Shown: positions 46,667-54,564 of the stretch, piece by piece
How the letters are laid out: every line of letters starts with the position of its first letter
How positions within the stretch are numbered: position 1 is the stretch's first letter
Assembly: GCF_951230165.1 (NCBI RefSeq)
Contig: NZ_CATNVB010000002.1
Coordinates: 93,486-157,485 of the forward strand
Direction of reading: 5' to 3'
DNA length: 64,000 nt
Source: Lentilactobacillus sp. Marseille-Q4993
Lineage (GTDB): Bacteria; Bacillota; Bacilli; Lactobacillales; Lactobacillaceae
Notes under the pieces: model-generated
Told to the model about the DNA's origin: nothing
Seen by the model: the letters and a program-made list of their open reading frames with translations, nothing else
Database searches by the model: none
Translations under genes and position numbers: made by a program

Positions 46667-47917
46667 TTACTTTTCAACAAAGTACTTCTTAAAGTTCTTA
46701 GCGTAATTATGCATCATCCACTTGTAGAGAGCAAACCGCTTAACGTTCTTATCCTGATCATACCAGAAAGTATCCCCGTACCGGTGTTCGTTAATGAGTT
46801 CTTCAGCTTTCCGCTTTATATCGTTGTCCTTAGCGTACTTCTTGAAGATTTGTGGGGTCACCCCTAACCACAAGAAGTAGTTACTGGTGTCCTTATTAGC
46901 AAACTCAGTTGGTTGATCCTTCAAAGAATCAAATACATAGTCTTGAACTACCCAATCGGCCAACTTGTGCCCATTAAGGGTAACGAAGAAACTACTTCTA
47001 CCAGTTCTTAGATTGATTTCAAACAGCTTATATGAATTATCACGAGTGTCAAACTTAATATCAAAGTTTGCATAGCCAGTAAAGTTGATTTCTTCCAAAA
47101 AAGTCTTGATTCGGTCGTAAATGTCCTGATTGTATTCAGGAATGATAGCAACGTAGTTACCAATGGCAGATGGAGCTGGGTCCTCAAGTAATGGGTGACC
47201 CATGCACATCAATTTAACTTTATGATTCTTATCAACGTATGCGTTAAGCACCCGCATGTTACTGTCATCGCCAGGAATGAAGTCCTGCAAAATTAAATCA
47301 GATGTATAGCCGTTGTCATAAATTTTACCCACTATGTCTCTAAACTCGGCTTCATCGTGAATCGTGAAGGCTTTTTTACGCCCCTCAAAGTGAATATCGA
47401 GCCACTCAACACTATTAGCTGGTTTTAAAGCAACTGGATAGTCAAATGGTTGTTCAATTTGCTCACCAGACCCGTACTCATCCTTAGTAATAATCCGAGT
47501 ACTTGGATAAGGTAGATCGTACTTGTCACACATCTTGTAAAAGTTTTCTTTGTCGTTTAACTGCTTTAATAAATCGTAGTCAATGTATGGGCAGACAAAA
47601 ACGTCCTCTAGTTCCGCTTTATGTTTGGAAATCAATTCAGCATATCCATCACCACAACCAATTAAGATAACTGGTTTATCATGGTTCCGGTAGCGTTCCT
47701 TAATTTTGCGCATTGATTCAATCCATGTAGGGTCCTCACTGAAGCCGTCAATTAGTTCAAGATCAACGATTTTAGTAAACCTAGTTGGTGCAAGCTCAGC
47801 CTCAGCAATTGCTTTTACCGGCCGACCATAAACCTCGTATAAGGATCTTGCCATCCCATATGCGTTAAAGTCACTTCCCAATAATATTGGAGTGAACTCA
47901 GTCTTACTGTCGCTCAT
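46667..47917 (-). CDS. ATP-grasp D-aspartate ligase (Aslfm type), cross-bridge synthesis
   Basis: This 416-residue ATP-grasp protein resembles the D-aspartate ligase of Enterococcus faecium and Lactococcus, which attaches activated D-Asp to the epsilon-amino group of Lys in peptidoglycan precursors. Visible: ILLGSDFNAYGMARSLY at the start, YPVALKPANSVEW (ATP-lysine), and FEINLRTGRSSFF (metal ligands). The start shares one base with the murE stop region and racD follows 11 bp later, which supports the assignment. The exact substrate is inferred from family and context. Confidence 0.88.
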   Translation of the reverse strand: MSDSKTEFTPILLGSDFNAYGMARSLYEVYGRPVKAIAEAELAPTRFTKIVDLELIDGFSEDPTWIESMRKIKERYRNHDKPVILIGCGDGYAELISKHKAELEDVFVCPYIDYDLLKQLNDKENFYKMCDKYDLPYPSTRIITKDEYGSGEQIEQPFDYPVALKPANSVEWLDIHFEGRKKAFTIHDEAEFRDIVGKIYDNGYTSDLILQDFIPGDDSNMRVLNAYVDKNHKVKLMCMGHPLLEDPAPSAIGNYVAIIPEYNQDIYDRIKTFLEEINFTGYANFDIKFDTRDNSYKLFEINLRTGRSSFFVTLNGHKLADWVVQDYVFDSLKDQPTEFANKDTSNYFLWLGVTPQIFKKYAKDNDIKRKAEELINEHRYGDTFWYDQDKNVKRFALYKWMMHNYAKNFKKYFVEK

Positions 47918-49458
47918 TACTCCATCCCCTTAGTATAATTTTCAACAATTTTTGAATCCCCATCATAGTGGGTGTCGACACCTTTGATTTTTTGGTAAGG
48001 GTCACGTCCCTTACCTGCTACAAGCACAATATCACCAGGGTGACTGGCATCAATGGCCGCTTTAATTGCCGTTTCTCTATCTTCAATGTAGTTAACAGTT
48101 ACTTTCATTTCATCGATGTTGTCCCTAATTGTAGCAGCAATATCCTCAGGATTCTCAAATCCTGGATCATCCGAGGTTAAGTACGCAATATCTGCACCTT
48201 CTGAAATCGCCTTTCCAAGTCCAGGTCGGCGATCGATTCCCTTATCACCCGCACTACCTGTAACAACAAATACCTTACCATTGCTATCCTGCGTTTTTAA
48301 AAACTTAAGGACAGCATCCATGCTTGCATAGTTGTGGGCATAGTCAACATAAACGTCCCCGTGATTAGCAGCCTGATAGCTTTCCATCCGGCCAGGAATA
48401 ACGATATTAGCTAACCCCGAACTGATATTGGTTTTATTAACTCCCAATAGTGAACTAGCGATAGCAGCAGCTACGCCATTGTACTCGTTATAGTCGCCAC
48501 TAATACCAATCTCGTATTCACCATCAATTGATAACTTTTTAGCCTTATCAGAAACGGCAGCTAACGAGATTCGGTTTTCCTTTAGGGTATCGGATAAGGT
48601 TTCAAATTCGAAATCAATCTCCAGACTATCAGTCCGATCGACACCCTTACGACCCATCAAATAAATCTTTTCAGGTTGAGTCGTGGCTTTGGCAGTCATA
48701 AAAGTATCCAGAATGTGATCGTCGTCAGCGTTCAAAATCACCTGATCAGAATTAACGATTAGTTGTTCCTTACACAGTAAGTAATCCGCAAACGTTGGGT
48801 GTTCATTTCTACCAATGTGATCGGGTGAGATGTTTAGAAACACTCCAATATCATAGTGAAGGCCATAAACCCGGTTTTTCTTATAAGCTTGTGACGAGAC
48901 CTCCATCACTAGATGTTGCCAACCATTACTTGCCACCCTGTCCATATTAGTAAATAAGTCCAATGATTCAGGGGTTGTTAAGTGAGATTTAAAGTCTTCG
49001 TCTGGGTTCGGACCAACGACAGTATTGATAGTTGAAAACAGACCAACTTGGCCGTTGAACTGCTTATCCAAAATCGACTTAGTTAAGTATGAGGAAGTTG
49101 TCTTCCCCTTAGTTCCTGTAAAAGCAATTGTTGCTAACTTGTTTTGTGGAAAGCCAAAAAATGCCGCACTAATGAGCGACATTGATTTTTGGATATTAAT
49201 AACGATGATGCCAGGTAATTCAGCATGAGAATAGTGTTCTTCCGCCATGTAGGCAATCGCACCATTTTTCTCCGCCTCGCCTAAATACTCAGCCTTGAAA
49301 TTCCCCTTACAAAAGAAGAGTGAATTATCAGACACAGCCTTCGAATTATAGGAGATCCCATCAAACGTTAAAGAAGGGCTAACGGTATTATCAACCGACA
49401 CAAGCAAGTTATGTTCCGATAATAACTGCATAATTTCTGCAATTGAAATTCTTGCCAA
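47917..49458 (-). CDS. murE: UDP-MurNAc-tripeptide synthetase, MurE (L-lysine type)
   Basis: MurE adds the third stem residue. Visible: Mur-ligase P-loop FTGTKGKTTSSYL near residue 115, VMEVSSQAYKKNRV, NISPDHIGRNEHP, YVDYAHNYASMDAVL. The specificity loop reads LTSDDPGFENP: meso-DAP enzymes have DNPR, so DDPG points to L-lysine. I place the start at a TTG (49458), because AGGAAGG lies 7 nt upstream of it; the GTG at 49467 directly abuts that site. The length is then 513 residues. It lies 19 bp after asnB. Confidence 0.92.
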   Translation of the reverse strand: MARISIAEIMQLLSEHNLLVSVDNTVSPSLTFDGISYNSKAVSDNSLFFCKGNFKAEYLGEAEKNGAIAYMAEEHYSHAELPGIIVINIQKSMSLISAAFFGFPQNKLATIAFTGTKGKTTSSYLTKSILDKQFNGQVGLFSTINTVVGPNPDEDFKSHLTTPESLDLFTNMDRVASNGWQHLVMEVSSQAYKKNRVYGLHYDIGVFLNISPDHIGRNEHPTFADYLLCKEQLIVNSDQVILNADDDHILDTFMTAKATTQPEKIYLMGRKGVDRTDSLEIDFEFETLSDTLKENRISLAAVSDKAKKLSIDGEYEIGISGDYNEYNGVAAAIASSLLGVNKTNISSGLANIVIPGRMESYQAANHGDVYVDYAHNYASMDAVLKFLKTQDSNGKVFVVTGSAGDKGIDRRPGLGKAISEGADIAYLTSDDPGFENPEDIAATIRDNIDEMKVTVNYIEDRETAIKAAIDASHPGDIVLVAGKGRDPYQKIKGVDTHYDGDSKIVENYTKGME

Positions 49459-49477
49459 AATATGCACCTTCCTTTAG

Positions 49478-51358
49478 TTAGATTTGAGTTCTGTGAACTA
49501 ATTCGACGGTCTTTTCTTGAGTATCTTCTGGGAAGTAGACCTGGTACCAGAGAATGAATGTGTAAATGGTAAAGATTTTTTGCATGTTAGATTTACCGTT
49601 TGCGTGTTCCTCGAGCAAACGATCAAGTTCATCGACGTTGAAGAACTTACGACCTGTATCCGAATGGAATGTATTAACAATTCTTTCGTGATACTTAGGG
49701 TCGTTGATCCAGCTAGCAATTGGGGATGGGAATCCGAGCTTCTCTTTAAGAGCTGTCTTCTTAGGCAATTGTCTTTGAGCGGCAGTTCTAAGTGAGATTT
49801 TCGTTTCATCGGTTGTAATTCTAGTCTTAACTGGCATAGTTGAAGCAAACTCAGCTACCTTCTTATCAACCAATGGCACCCGAACTTCAAGGGAATTAGC
49901 CATACTCATTCGATCAGCCTTATGCAAAATATCATAAGGTAACCATGTGTTGATATCGAAGTACTGCATTTGAGTCATCTCGTCCTTACCCTTAACATCA
50001 TCAAAGATGTGCTGAGTGTAGGCACCAGAATCACGGTTAATAGTTGGATCCTTCAATACTTTATTTCTGTCATCGTAGTTAAATACGTAATTTACCCGGT
50101 AATATCTTTCGCTCAATGGCTGAGCACCACGAACTAAGAATCGTTTACCGTGGAAACGAGGCATTCTTCTAGCAACGGCAGCCAGTCCCTTTCGGATTGG
50201 CTTTGGCACAAATTTTTGGTAACGATCAAACGGAATTGCTTCAAGGTAAGTATTGTAACCACCGAAGAACTCATCCGCACCTTCACCAGACAATGCAACC
50301 TTAACGCTTTGAGAAGTTCTCTTAGTTAGGTAGTAAAGTTGAATTGCGGCTGGGTTTGAAAGTGGTTCATCCATGTAGTACATCATGGTTGGCAAAATAT
50401 CAAAGTAATCATCACCATTCATGTAGATTGGTGTGTTCTTTTGTTTGATTTCCTTGGCAAACTCAGTTGACCAACTTAACTCACTATATTTTGAATGCTT
50501 AAATCCAATTGAGAATGATTGAATTGGTTTTAATTTAGCGGCTTCATTCAACACATAACTTGAATCGATACCACTGGATAAGAAACTACCAACTTCAACA
50601 TCGGCAATCATGTGAGCACTAACTGAATCATCAACTAACTTTTCAATCTTGTCAGCATCTTCCTCAATTGTTTGGCTTTCATCAATGTGATCGTAGTTGA
50701 ATTTGTAATACAAGTGGGTCTCAGTCTTACCGTTTTTGTGAAGGAAGTACTGACCTGGGAGTAACTTGAATACGTTCTTGAACATAGTTTCCCGAGATGG
50801 AATAAACTCAAAACTCAAGTGAATTGGTAATAACGCAACGTTCAATTGCTTTTTAAAGTTTGGATGCTCCAAAAAGGCTTTGATTTCTGATGCCCATAAG
50901 AATGTGTCACCGTCGTCATAGTAATAAAGTGGCTTAATTCCAAAGTGGTCTCTGGCACCAAAGACTTCACCCGTTTTGCTATCGTAAATAGCGAAAGCAA
51001 ACATTCCACGAAGCTTTTGCAGCAAATCTGGACCCCATGCATCATAACCATGGATCAAAACTTCGGAGTCTACGTCAGTTCTGAATTCATAACCTAATTC
51101 TTTTAATTCTTCACGAATTTCTTTGTAATTGTAAATTTCACCGTTAAAGGTCAACACTTTTGACCCATCGGTATTTTTCATCGGCTGACGGCCGTGAGCC
51201 AAGTCAATAATCGATAGACGTCGGAATCCCATTGAAACCTTGTCGTCGCTGAAATAAGCTTCGTCATCAGGACCACGATGCTTGATACGATCAGCCATAT
51301 TATTAATTGTGTCAGCAGGAACATCTTTTTGGTTTACAAAACCAACAAATCCACACAT
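49478..51358 (-). CDS. asnB: Asparagine synthase, glutamine-hydrolysing (possible D-Asp amidase of the cross-bridge)
   Basis: This 626-residue protein has an N-terminal class II glutaminase (catalytic Cys2 in MCGFVGFVN; GVRRLSIIDL-type GFRRLSIIDLAHGRQP) and a C-terminal synthetase with SSGIDSSYVL (PP-loop, near 258) and ALSGEGADEFFGGY. It normally makes L-Asn from L-Asp. AsnH, a homologue in lactobacilli and lactococci, amidates the D-Asp cross-bridge. As first gene of a run with murE, D-Asp ligase and racemase, this one may do that; the sequence alone does not decide. Confidence 0.9.
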   Translation of the reverse strand: MCGFVGFVNQKDVPADTINNMADRIKHRGPDDEAYFSDDKVSMGFRRLSIIDLAHGRQPMKNTDGSKVLTFNGEIYNYKEIREELKELGYEFRTDVDSEVLIHGYDAWGPDLLQKLRGMFAFAIYDSKTGEVFGARDHFGIKPLYYYDDGDTFLWASEIKAFLEHPNFKKQLNVALLPIHLSFEFIPSRETMFKNVFKLLPGQYFLHKNGKTETHLYYKFNYDHIDESQTIEEDADKIEKLVDDSVSAHMIADVEVGSFLSSGIDSSYVLNEAAKLKPIQSFSIGFKHSKYSELSWSTEFAKEIKQKNTPIYMNGDDYFDILPTMMYYMDEPLSNPAAIQLYYLTKRTSQSVKVALSGEGADEFFGGYNTYLEAIPFDRYQKFVPKPIRKGLAAVARRMPRFHGKRFLVRGAQPLSERYYRVNYVFNYDDRNKVLKDPTINRDSGAYTQHIFDDVKGKDEMTQMQYFDINTWLPYDILHKADRMSMANSLEVRVPLVDKKVAEFASTMPVKTRITTDETKISLRTAAQRQLPKKTALKEKLGFPSPIASWINDPKYHERIVNTFHSDTGRKFFNVDELDRLLEEHANGKSNMQKIFTIYTFILWYQVYFPEDTQEKTVELVHRTQI

Positions 51359-51518
51359 AAAATTTCCCCTCTTTGACGAAAATCCATTTTTCAGTTGCTT
51401 AACCTAGTTATAGTTAAACATAACGATTTATATTTTAGCAGATTAATAAGACCCCGACCAGTACCCATAACGTTTTCTTAACAAATCCCGCTACTTTGCG
51501 AGTCTGGGACCTTCTTAT

Positions 51519-51547
51519 TTTGTTTTAACTATTGTTTGGACTATACT
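51519..51547 (+). promoter_or_regulatory. Promoter for the small gene at 51582
   Basis: TTGTTT (51519-51524), a 17-nt spacer and TATACT (51542-51547) lie 34 nt before the start codon. The rest of 51359-51518 carries the divergent asnB upstream region without a clear motif. Confidence 0.5.
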
Positions 51548-51581
51548 AAATTTATAGAAAAGATTGAGAGGAATGATATCA

Positions 51582-51812
51582 ATGGATGACACTGTATTTT
51601 TCAACCCGGGGGATTCGATCGGCAAGTTCCATGATCATAATGAGGCGGTTAAAACAGCCCAAATTTATAAAGAAAAAGACACTGAAAATAAGAATGTCTT
51701 AGTGGTTCACGGAAAAGATAACAAAACCTTTGATATCTTCTTCGAAGACGACAAAGTCAGCCACGATAATGAAAAGGGATCAGAACCGTATGAGGTTTCT
51801 GACAAACTATAA
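51582..51812 (+). CDS. Small acidic hypothetical protein
   Basis: A 76-residue charged protein (MDDTVFFNPGDSIGKF... KTFDIFFEDDKVSHDN), no membrane segment or signal; not recognised. I chose the ATG at 51582 because GAGAGG lies about 10 nt upstream; a TTG at 51564 is the first codon of the frame. It has its own promoter and terminator, so it is monocistronic. Confidence 0.7.
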   Translation: MDDTVFFNPGDSIGKFHDHNEAVKTAQIYKEKDTENKNVLVVHGKDNKTFDIFFEDDKVSHDNEKGSEPYEVSDKL

Positions 51813-51813
51813 C

Positions 51814-51856
51814 AAAAAGCTAGTAACCGATTTTCTCGGCTACTAGCTTTTTTAAT
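51814..51856. terminator. Bidirectional terminator between the small gene and uspA
   Basis: Stem AAAGCTAGTAACCG with CGGCTACTAGCTTT (one mismatch), loop ATTTTCT, flanked by A5 and T6. Confidence 0.85.
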
Positions 51857-51868
51857 ACATATTGTTGA

Positions 51869-52297
51869 TTAAACAACAAACACACTCGTTTTTGCGTTTC
51901 TAACAACATACGCCGTTGTTGAACCCATCATGATCCGGTTAATCGCATCAGCACCTGATTTACCAATGACTATTAAATCATAGCCATTTTCACGCGTATA
52001 ATCCTCAGCAATAACTTGTTTAGCCATTCCCTTGGTAACTTCAGTTGTGGCTGTAACCCCTTTCATTCCTGCGTATGTTTTAGCGTCTTCAACAATTTTC
52101 GAAGCGGCTTCTCGCTGTTCTTCGAGGAAGTTGGCTGTAACTCCCGGGCGACCACTCATAAAGTAGATACCAGCCTCGTTAACGACCGACACGATGTGGA
52201 TTTCTGACTTGAATTGCAGTGCCAAATCGATTGCCATGTCTAGTGCCTCTTTTGAACGTTCACTACCGTCCATCGGCACCAAAATCTTCTTGAACAT
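51869..52297 (-). CDS. Universal stress protein, UspA family
   Basis: This 142-residue protein begins MFKKILVPMDGSERSKEALD and has the ATP-binding pattern GKSGADAINRIMMGSTTAYV near the C-terminus (G-2x-G-9x-GS). Family members bind nucleotides and respond to stress. The ATG at 52297 has an AGGGGG site upstream (near 52306) and matches the family start; the longer frame to 52375 lacks support. Confidence 0.92.
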   Translation of the reverse strand: MFKKILVPMDGSERSKEALDMAIDLALQFKSEIHIVSVVNEAGIYFMSGRPGVTANFLEEQREAASKIVEDAKTYAGMKGVTATTEVTKGMAKQVIAEDYTRENGYDLIVIGKSGADAINRIMMGSTTAYVVRNAKTSVFVV

Positions 52298-52407
52298 AAT
52301 AATTCCCCCTTTGTCTGTATGTCTTAATAATGGTAAAAATTTCACATAATTGCAAACAAAATGTTTGTAAATCAAAGCTTTAAAATTACCTATTTTTCAT
52401 TCTTTGC

Positions 52408-52445
52408 TATACTTGAGTTGGAGTTTTATCGGCTCCAAAATTTTT
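52408..52445 (+). promoter_or_regulatory. -10 element and leader hairpin upstream of the 61-residue gene
   Basis: TATACT (52408-52413) is followed at once by the hairpin TTGGAG (52418-52423)/CTCCAA (52433-52438) and AATTTTT, then GGGGAGGA and the start codon. The hairpin looks like a weak intrinsic terminator inside the 5' leader. The -35 is poor. Confidence 0.45.
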
Positions 52446-52461
52446 ATGGGGAGGATTTTTT

Positions 52462-52647
52462 ATGAATAAAGACGAAATTATCGAAAAGATCAAGGGGCTT
52501 GTTGGTGATGGTAAGATGGACGACGCAAAACAATTCATCGAAGACCACAAGGATGATCTGGGAGATTACTACGACAAAGCAAAGGATATGCTTGGTGGTG
52601 GTGCTGACGGTATCGTTGATAAAATCAAGGGTATCTTTGGTAAGTAA
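52462..52647 (+). CDS. 61-residue charged hypothetical protein
   Basis: This small, Lys/Asp-rich protein with amphipathic helices and a Gly-rich hinge (MLGGGADGIVDKIKGIFGK at the end) is not recognised. GGGGAGGA lies 6-8 nt before the ATG, a strong ribosome site, so it is probably translated. The terminal helix is amphipathic and could touch membranes. Downstream by 43 bp is a DUF4870 protein, perhaps co-transcribed. Confidence 0.7.
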   Translation: MNKDEIIEKIKGLVGDGKMDDAKQFIEDHKDDLGDYYDKAKDMLGGGADGIVDKIKGIFGK

Positions 52648-52690
52648 AATTTAGCAATTATCAATTCGACAATATAAGGTGGGATGTCTC

Positions 52691-53008
52691 ATGGATAAAA
52701 AAATATTGAGCTCATTATCATACCTCTCAATATTCTTTGCCCCAATTATTTTTCCAATTATCGTTTGGATTCTGAGTAATGATGATAGCACCATACAAAA
52801 CGCCCGCAAGGCGACGTTTCTACACATTGCTCCGGTAATTCTTACGATTATTGCCCTGTTTATTATCGGGACGACTGGATTACTAACAAATAGTGGTGCT
52901 GCAACTGGATTTGTGACAATCGGTCTGGTATCTGTGCTACTTTTAGTGGACTTTGTATTGTTTATCTATAATTTGGTAATTGGAATTAAAATTTTAGTTA
53001 ACGACTAA
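52691..53008 (+). CDS. DUF4870-like membrane protein
   Basis: This 105-residue protein from MDKKILSSLSYLSIFFAPIIF has three to four hydrophobic segments and the LSYLSIFFAPIIFPIIVWIL plus NARKATFLH pattern of DUF4870 (Tic20-like) proteins. Function unknown. GGTGGGATG precedes the ATG at 52691, favoured over one four codons earlier. It ends at the bidirectional hairpin downstream of tRNA-Leu. Confidence 0.75.
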   Translation: MDKKILSSLSYLSIFFAPIIFPIIVWILSNDDSTIQNARKATFLHIAPVILTIIALFIIGTTGLLTNSGAATGFVTIGLVSVLLLVDFVLFIYNLVIGIKILVND

Positions 53009-53098
53009 AAAACACCAGCGAATCTCAAATGAGAATCGTTGGTGTTTTTTGTCTGTCTTCATGCCCCGAGCAGGATTCGAACCTGTACTCAATTGCTT
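53007..53098. repeat. Inverted repeat, copy 1: tRNA-Leu 3' end plus terminator
   Basis: This segment is nearly identical, in opposite orientation, to 54465-54554. It includes the last 37 nt of tRNA-Leu and the palindromic terminator (53007-53046; arms AACACCAGCGAATCTCA and TGAGAATCGTTGGTGTT). I find seven substitutions or indels over about 90 positions. Confidence 0.9.
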
Positions 53099-53145
53099 GA
53101 ACAGCGACCTGAACGCTGCGCGTCTGCCAGTTCCGCCATCGGGGC
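53062..53145 (-). tRNA. tRNA-Leu (anticodon CAG)
   Basis: On the minus strand an 84-nt class II tRNA: acceptor GCCCCGA/TCGGGGC, D-arm with GCGGAACTGGCAGACGC, anticodon stem CAGCG/CGCTG with loop TTCAGGT (CAG), long variable arm (TCAA-GCAA-TTGA), and T-loop TTCGAAT. The first T-stem pair is A-C. CCA is not encoded. Its 3' end is duplicated 1.4 kb away. Confidence 0.93.
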
Positions 53146-53173
53146 AACAGCATGCAACACATGTTATTTTACA

Positions 53174-53872
53174 CTAAAAATACATTCCTGAAAAGTACGT
53201 TTTCCGTTTTGACTTAAAAACTAAGTATTTACTGAGGTTAGGATTACTTCTCATCATTAGGTAGGCAATGAGAGCCATTAATAATGCACCAATAAAATCC
53301 GCACATAAATCTCCCATCGTATCGTAAAGGGCTGCCCGACCAACTAGCATATGGCCAGCCTGCATATACCGCTGAAGATTTAGGCCTGCAAACGTATCAG
53401 CTAAAAATTCGTAAAACTCCCAGAAAACACCGCAAGTCATTCCGAAACAAAATGAAAATAGTGACATTAACCCGGGATTAGTTCTCTCGTTGTCCCGACT
53501 AACTGATAAGCCTTCAAAGATTGAAAATCCAAGGCCAGCCAACATTAAGCCCGCAAGCACATGTTCATACTTATCCCAAAGTGGAACGCCGTACATCTGC
53601 AAACCAGATCCGAGAAAGATGGCCATAAAGATAAAAATATAGTAGAAGATGAGTTCAATCTGCGGGAAGTAAAAGTTACCAATTTTTTCAATCAAAAACG
53701 GTAACAATACTAATATGATTCCTGATGCAACTTCAATCAACAGTAGTGCCTGGTCTTTAAATGCTGGCTTGCCGCTAAAATATAAGTACCCAAAATAGCC
53801 CAGATAGGCTATCATTGATATCACGTTAATAATACATAGCCAGGTGCTAAACCGTAACTGCCTTAATTTCAT
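53174..53872 (-). CDS. DUF2238-like integral membrane protein
   Basis: This 232-residue protein has six to seven hydrophobic segments. Conserved-looking polar residues inside the membrane, WDKYEHVLAGLMLAGLG, GVFWEFYEFLAD and DTMGDLCADFIGALL, match the general pattern of DUF2238/YjdF proteins; function unknown. GGAGGGGG lies 6 nt before the ATG at 53872, favoured over a Met 14 codons upstream. It diverges from an OhrR-type regulator gene, so it may be the regulator's target. Confidence 0.7.
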   Translation of the reverse strand: MKLRQLRFSTWLCIINVISMIAYLGYFGYLYFSGKPAFKDQALLLIEVASGIILVLLPFLIEKIGNFYFPQIELIFYYIFIFMAIFLGSGLQMYGVPLWDKYEHVLAGLMLAGLGFSIFEGLSVSRDNERTNPGLMSLFSFCFGMTCGVFWEFYEFLADTFAGLNLQRYMQAGHMLVGRAALYDTMGDLCADFIGALLMALIAYLMMRSNPNLSKYLVFKSKRKTYFSGMYF

Positions 53873-53890
53873 AAGTTTCCCCCTCCAATT

Positions 53891-53935
53891 GTAAAAGCAT
53901 GACATGACCTGCACTTTTATAAAACTTGCTTTTAC
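53891..53935. promoter_or_regulatory. Possible operator between the divergent membrane protein and ohrR genes
   Basis: A perfect nine-base inverted repeat, GTAAAAGCA (53891-53899) and TGCTTTTAC (53927-53935), lies in the 144 bp between the two starts. It is wider than the usual compact OhrR site, so assignment to OhrR is uncertain. Confidence 0.4.
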
Positions 53936-54016
53936 TTTTCATTATCTTACAATATCATTATACGCAATTTAAACAACGATGGATTTAACGTAATTTTAAA
54001 AACGAGGTTTTCATAC

Positions 54017-54466
54017 ATGGAAAAAACTACACCAATCAGACTAGAGGATCAGCTTTGTTTTCAAGTCTATTCAGCTAATAAAAAATTCAATCATTTCTAC
54101 CAAGATGCACTAAGACCATACTCATTAACATACCCTCAGTATATCGCATTACTGACCCTTTGGGAGTACGCTCCCCTTTCCGTCAAACAGTTGGGTAGCT
54201 ATTTAAACCTTGATAGTGGGACTTTAACTCCTCTACTCAAGCGCCTTGAAGCAAACGAATGGATTACTCGCGAACGCAGCGAAAGCGATGAGCGCTCGGT
54301 ACAAATCGACCTGACTAATAAAGCAAAGAACACAAAAAACGAGGTATTCAACCGAGTAAACAGCTGTATGGATGTGCTTGGTTTAACTGATGAAGAGAAA
54401 GCAACTTGTTTTGAGCAAGTAGCATCAATTGAAAGTAAGCTTGATAAGTATAACGAAAGCAATTAA
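54017..54466 (+). CDS. ohrR: MarR family regulator, OhrR type
   Basis: This 149-residue winged-helix protein has LEDQLCFQVYSANKKFNHFY near residues 9-28. The Cys in the LCFxxY context is the organic-peroxide-sensing Cys of OhrR. The recognition helix region SVKQLGSYLNLDSGTLTPLLKRLE is followed by the wing ERSESDERSVQIDLT. OhrR normally represses ohrA, but no ohr gene is nearby; the divergent gene encodes a membrane protein. The stop codon falls exactly at the start of the second tRNA-Leu fragment. Confidence 0.85.
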   Translation: MEKTTPIRLEDQLCFQVYSANKKFNHFYQDALRPYSLTYPQYIALLTLWEYAPLSVKQLGSYLNLDSGTLTPLLKRLEANEWITRERSESDERSVQIDLTNKAKNTKNEVFNRVNSCMDVLGLTDEEKATCFEQVASIESKLDKYNESN

Positions 54467-54501
54467 GCAATCGTGTGCAGGTTCGAATGCTGCTCGGGGC
54501 A
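54465..54501 (+). pseudogene. tRNA-Leu 3'-end fragment
   Basis: These 37 nt match the variable arm, T-arm and acceptor 3' strand of the tRNA-Leu at 53062-53145, on the opposite strand, with four substitutions in the tRNA part (one puts G for C in the T-stem 3' strand). There is no 5' half, so this is not a functional tRNA. Confidence 0.88.
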
Positions 54502-54554
54502 TAATGACAGACAAAAACACCAACGATTCTCATTTGAGATTCGCTGGTGTTTTT
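54465..54554. repeat. Inverted repeat, copy 2: tRNA-Leu fragment plus terminator
   Basis: Second copy of the repeat at 53007-53098. The terminator hairpin (54514-54554, arms AACACCAACGAATCTCA-like) serves ohrR on the plus strand and the DUF1002 gene on the minus strand, which stops at 54565. Confidence 0.9.
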
Positions 54555-54564
54555 ACTTTGCTAG

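Noticed and set aside
46667..47917. Carbamoyl-phosphate synthase or other ATP-grasp ligase
   Set aside because: The length of 416 residues, the start motif and the coupling to racemase and murE fit the D-aspartate ligase group better.
53007..54554. An integrative element or IS bounded by tRNA repeats
   Set aside because: No integrase or transposase lies between the repeats, and the repeats are inverted rather than direct; kept only as a structural observation.
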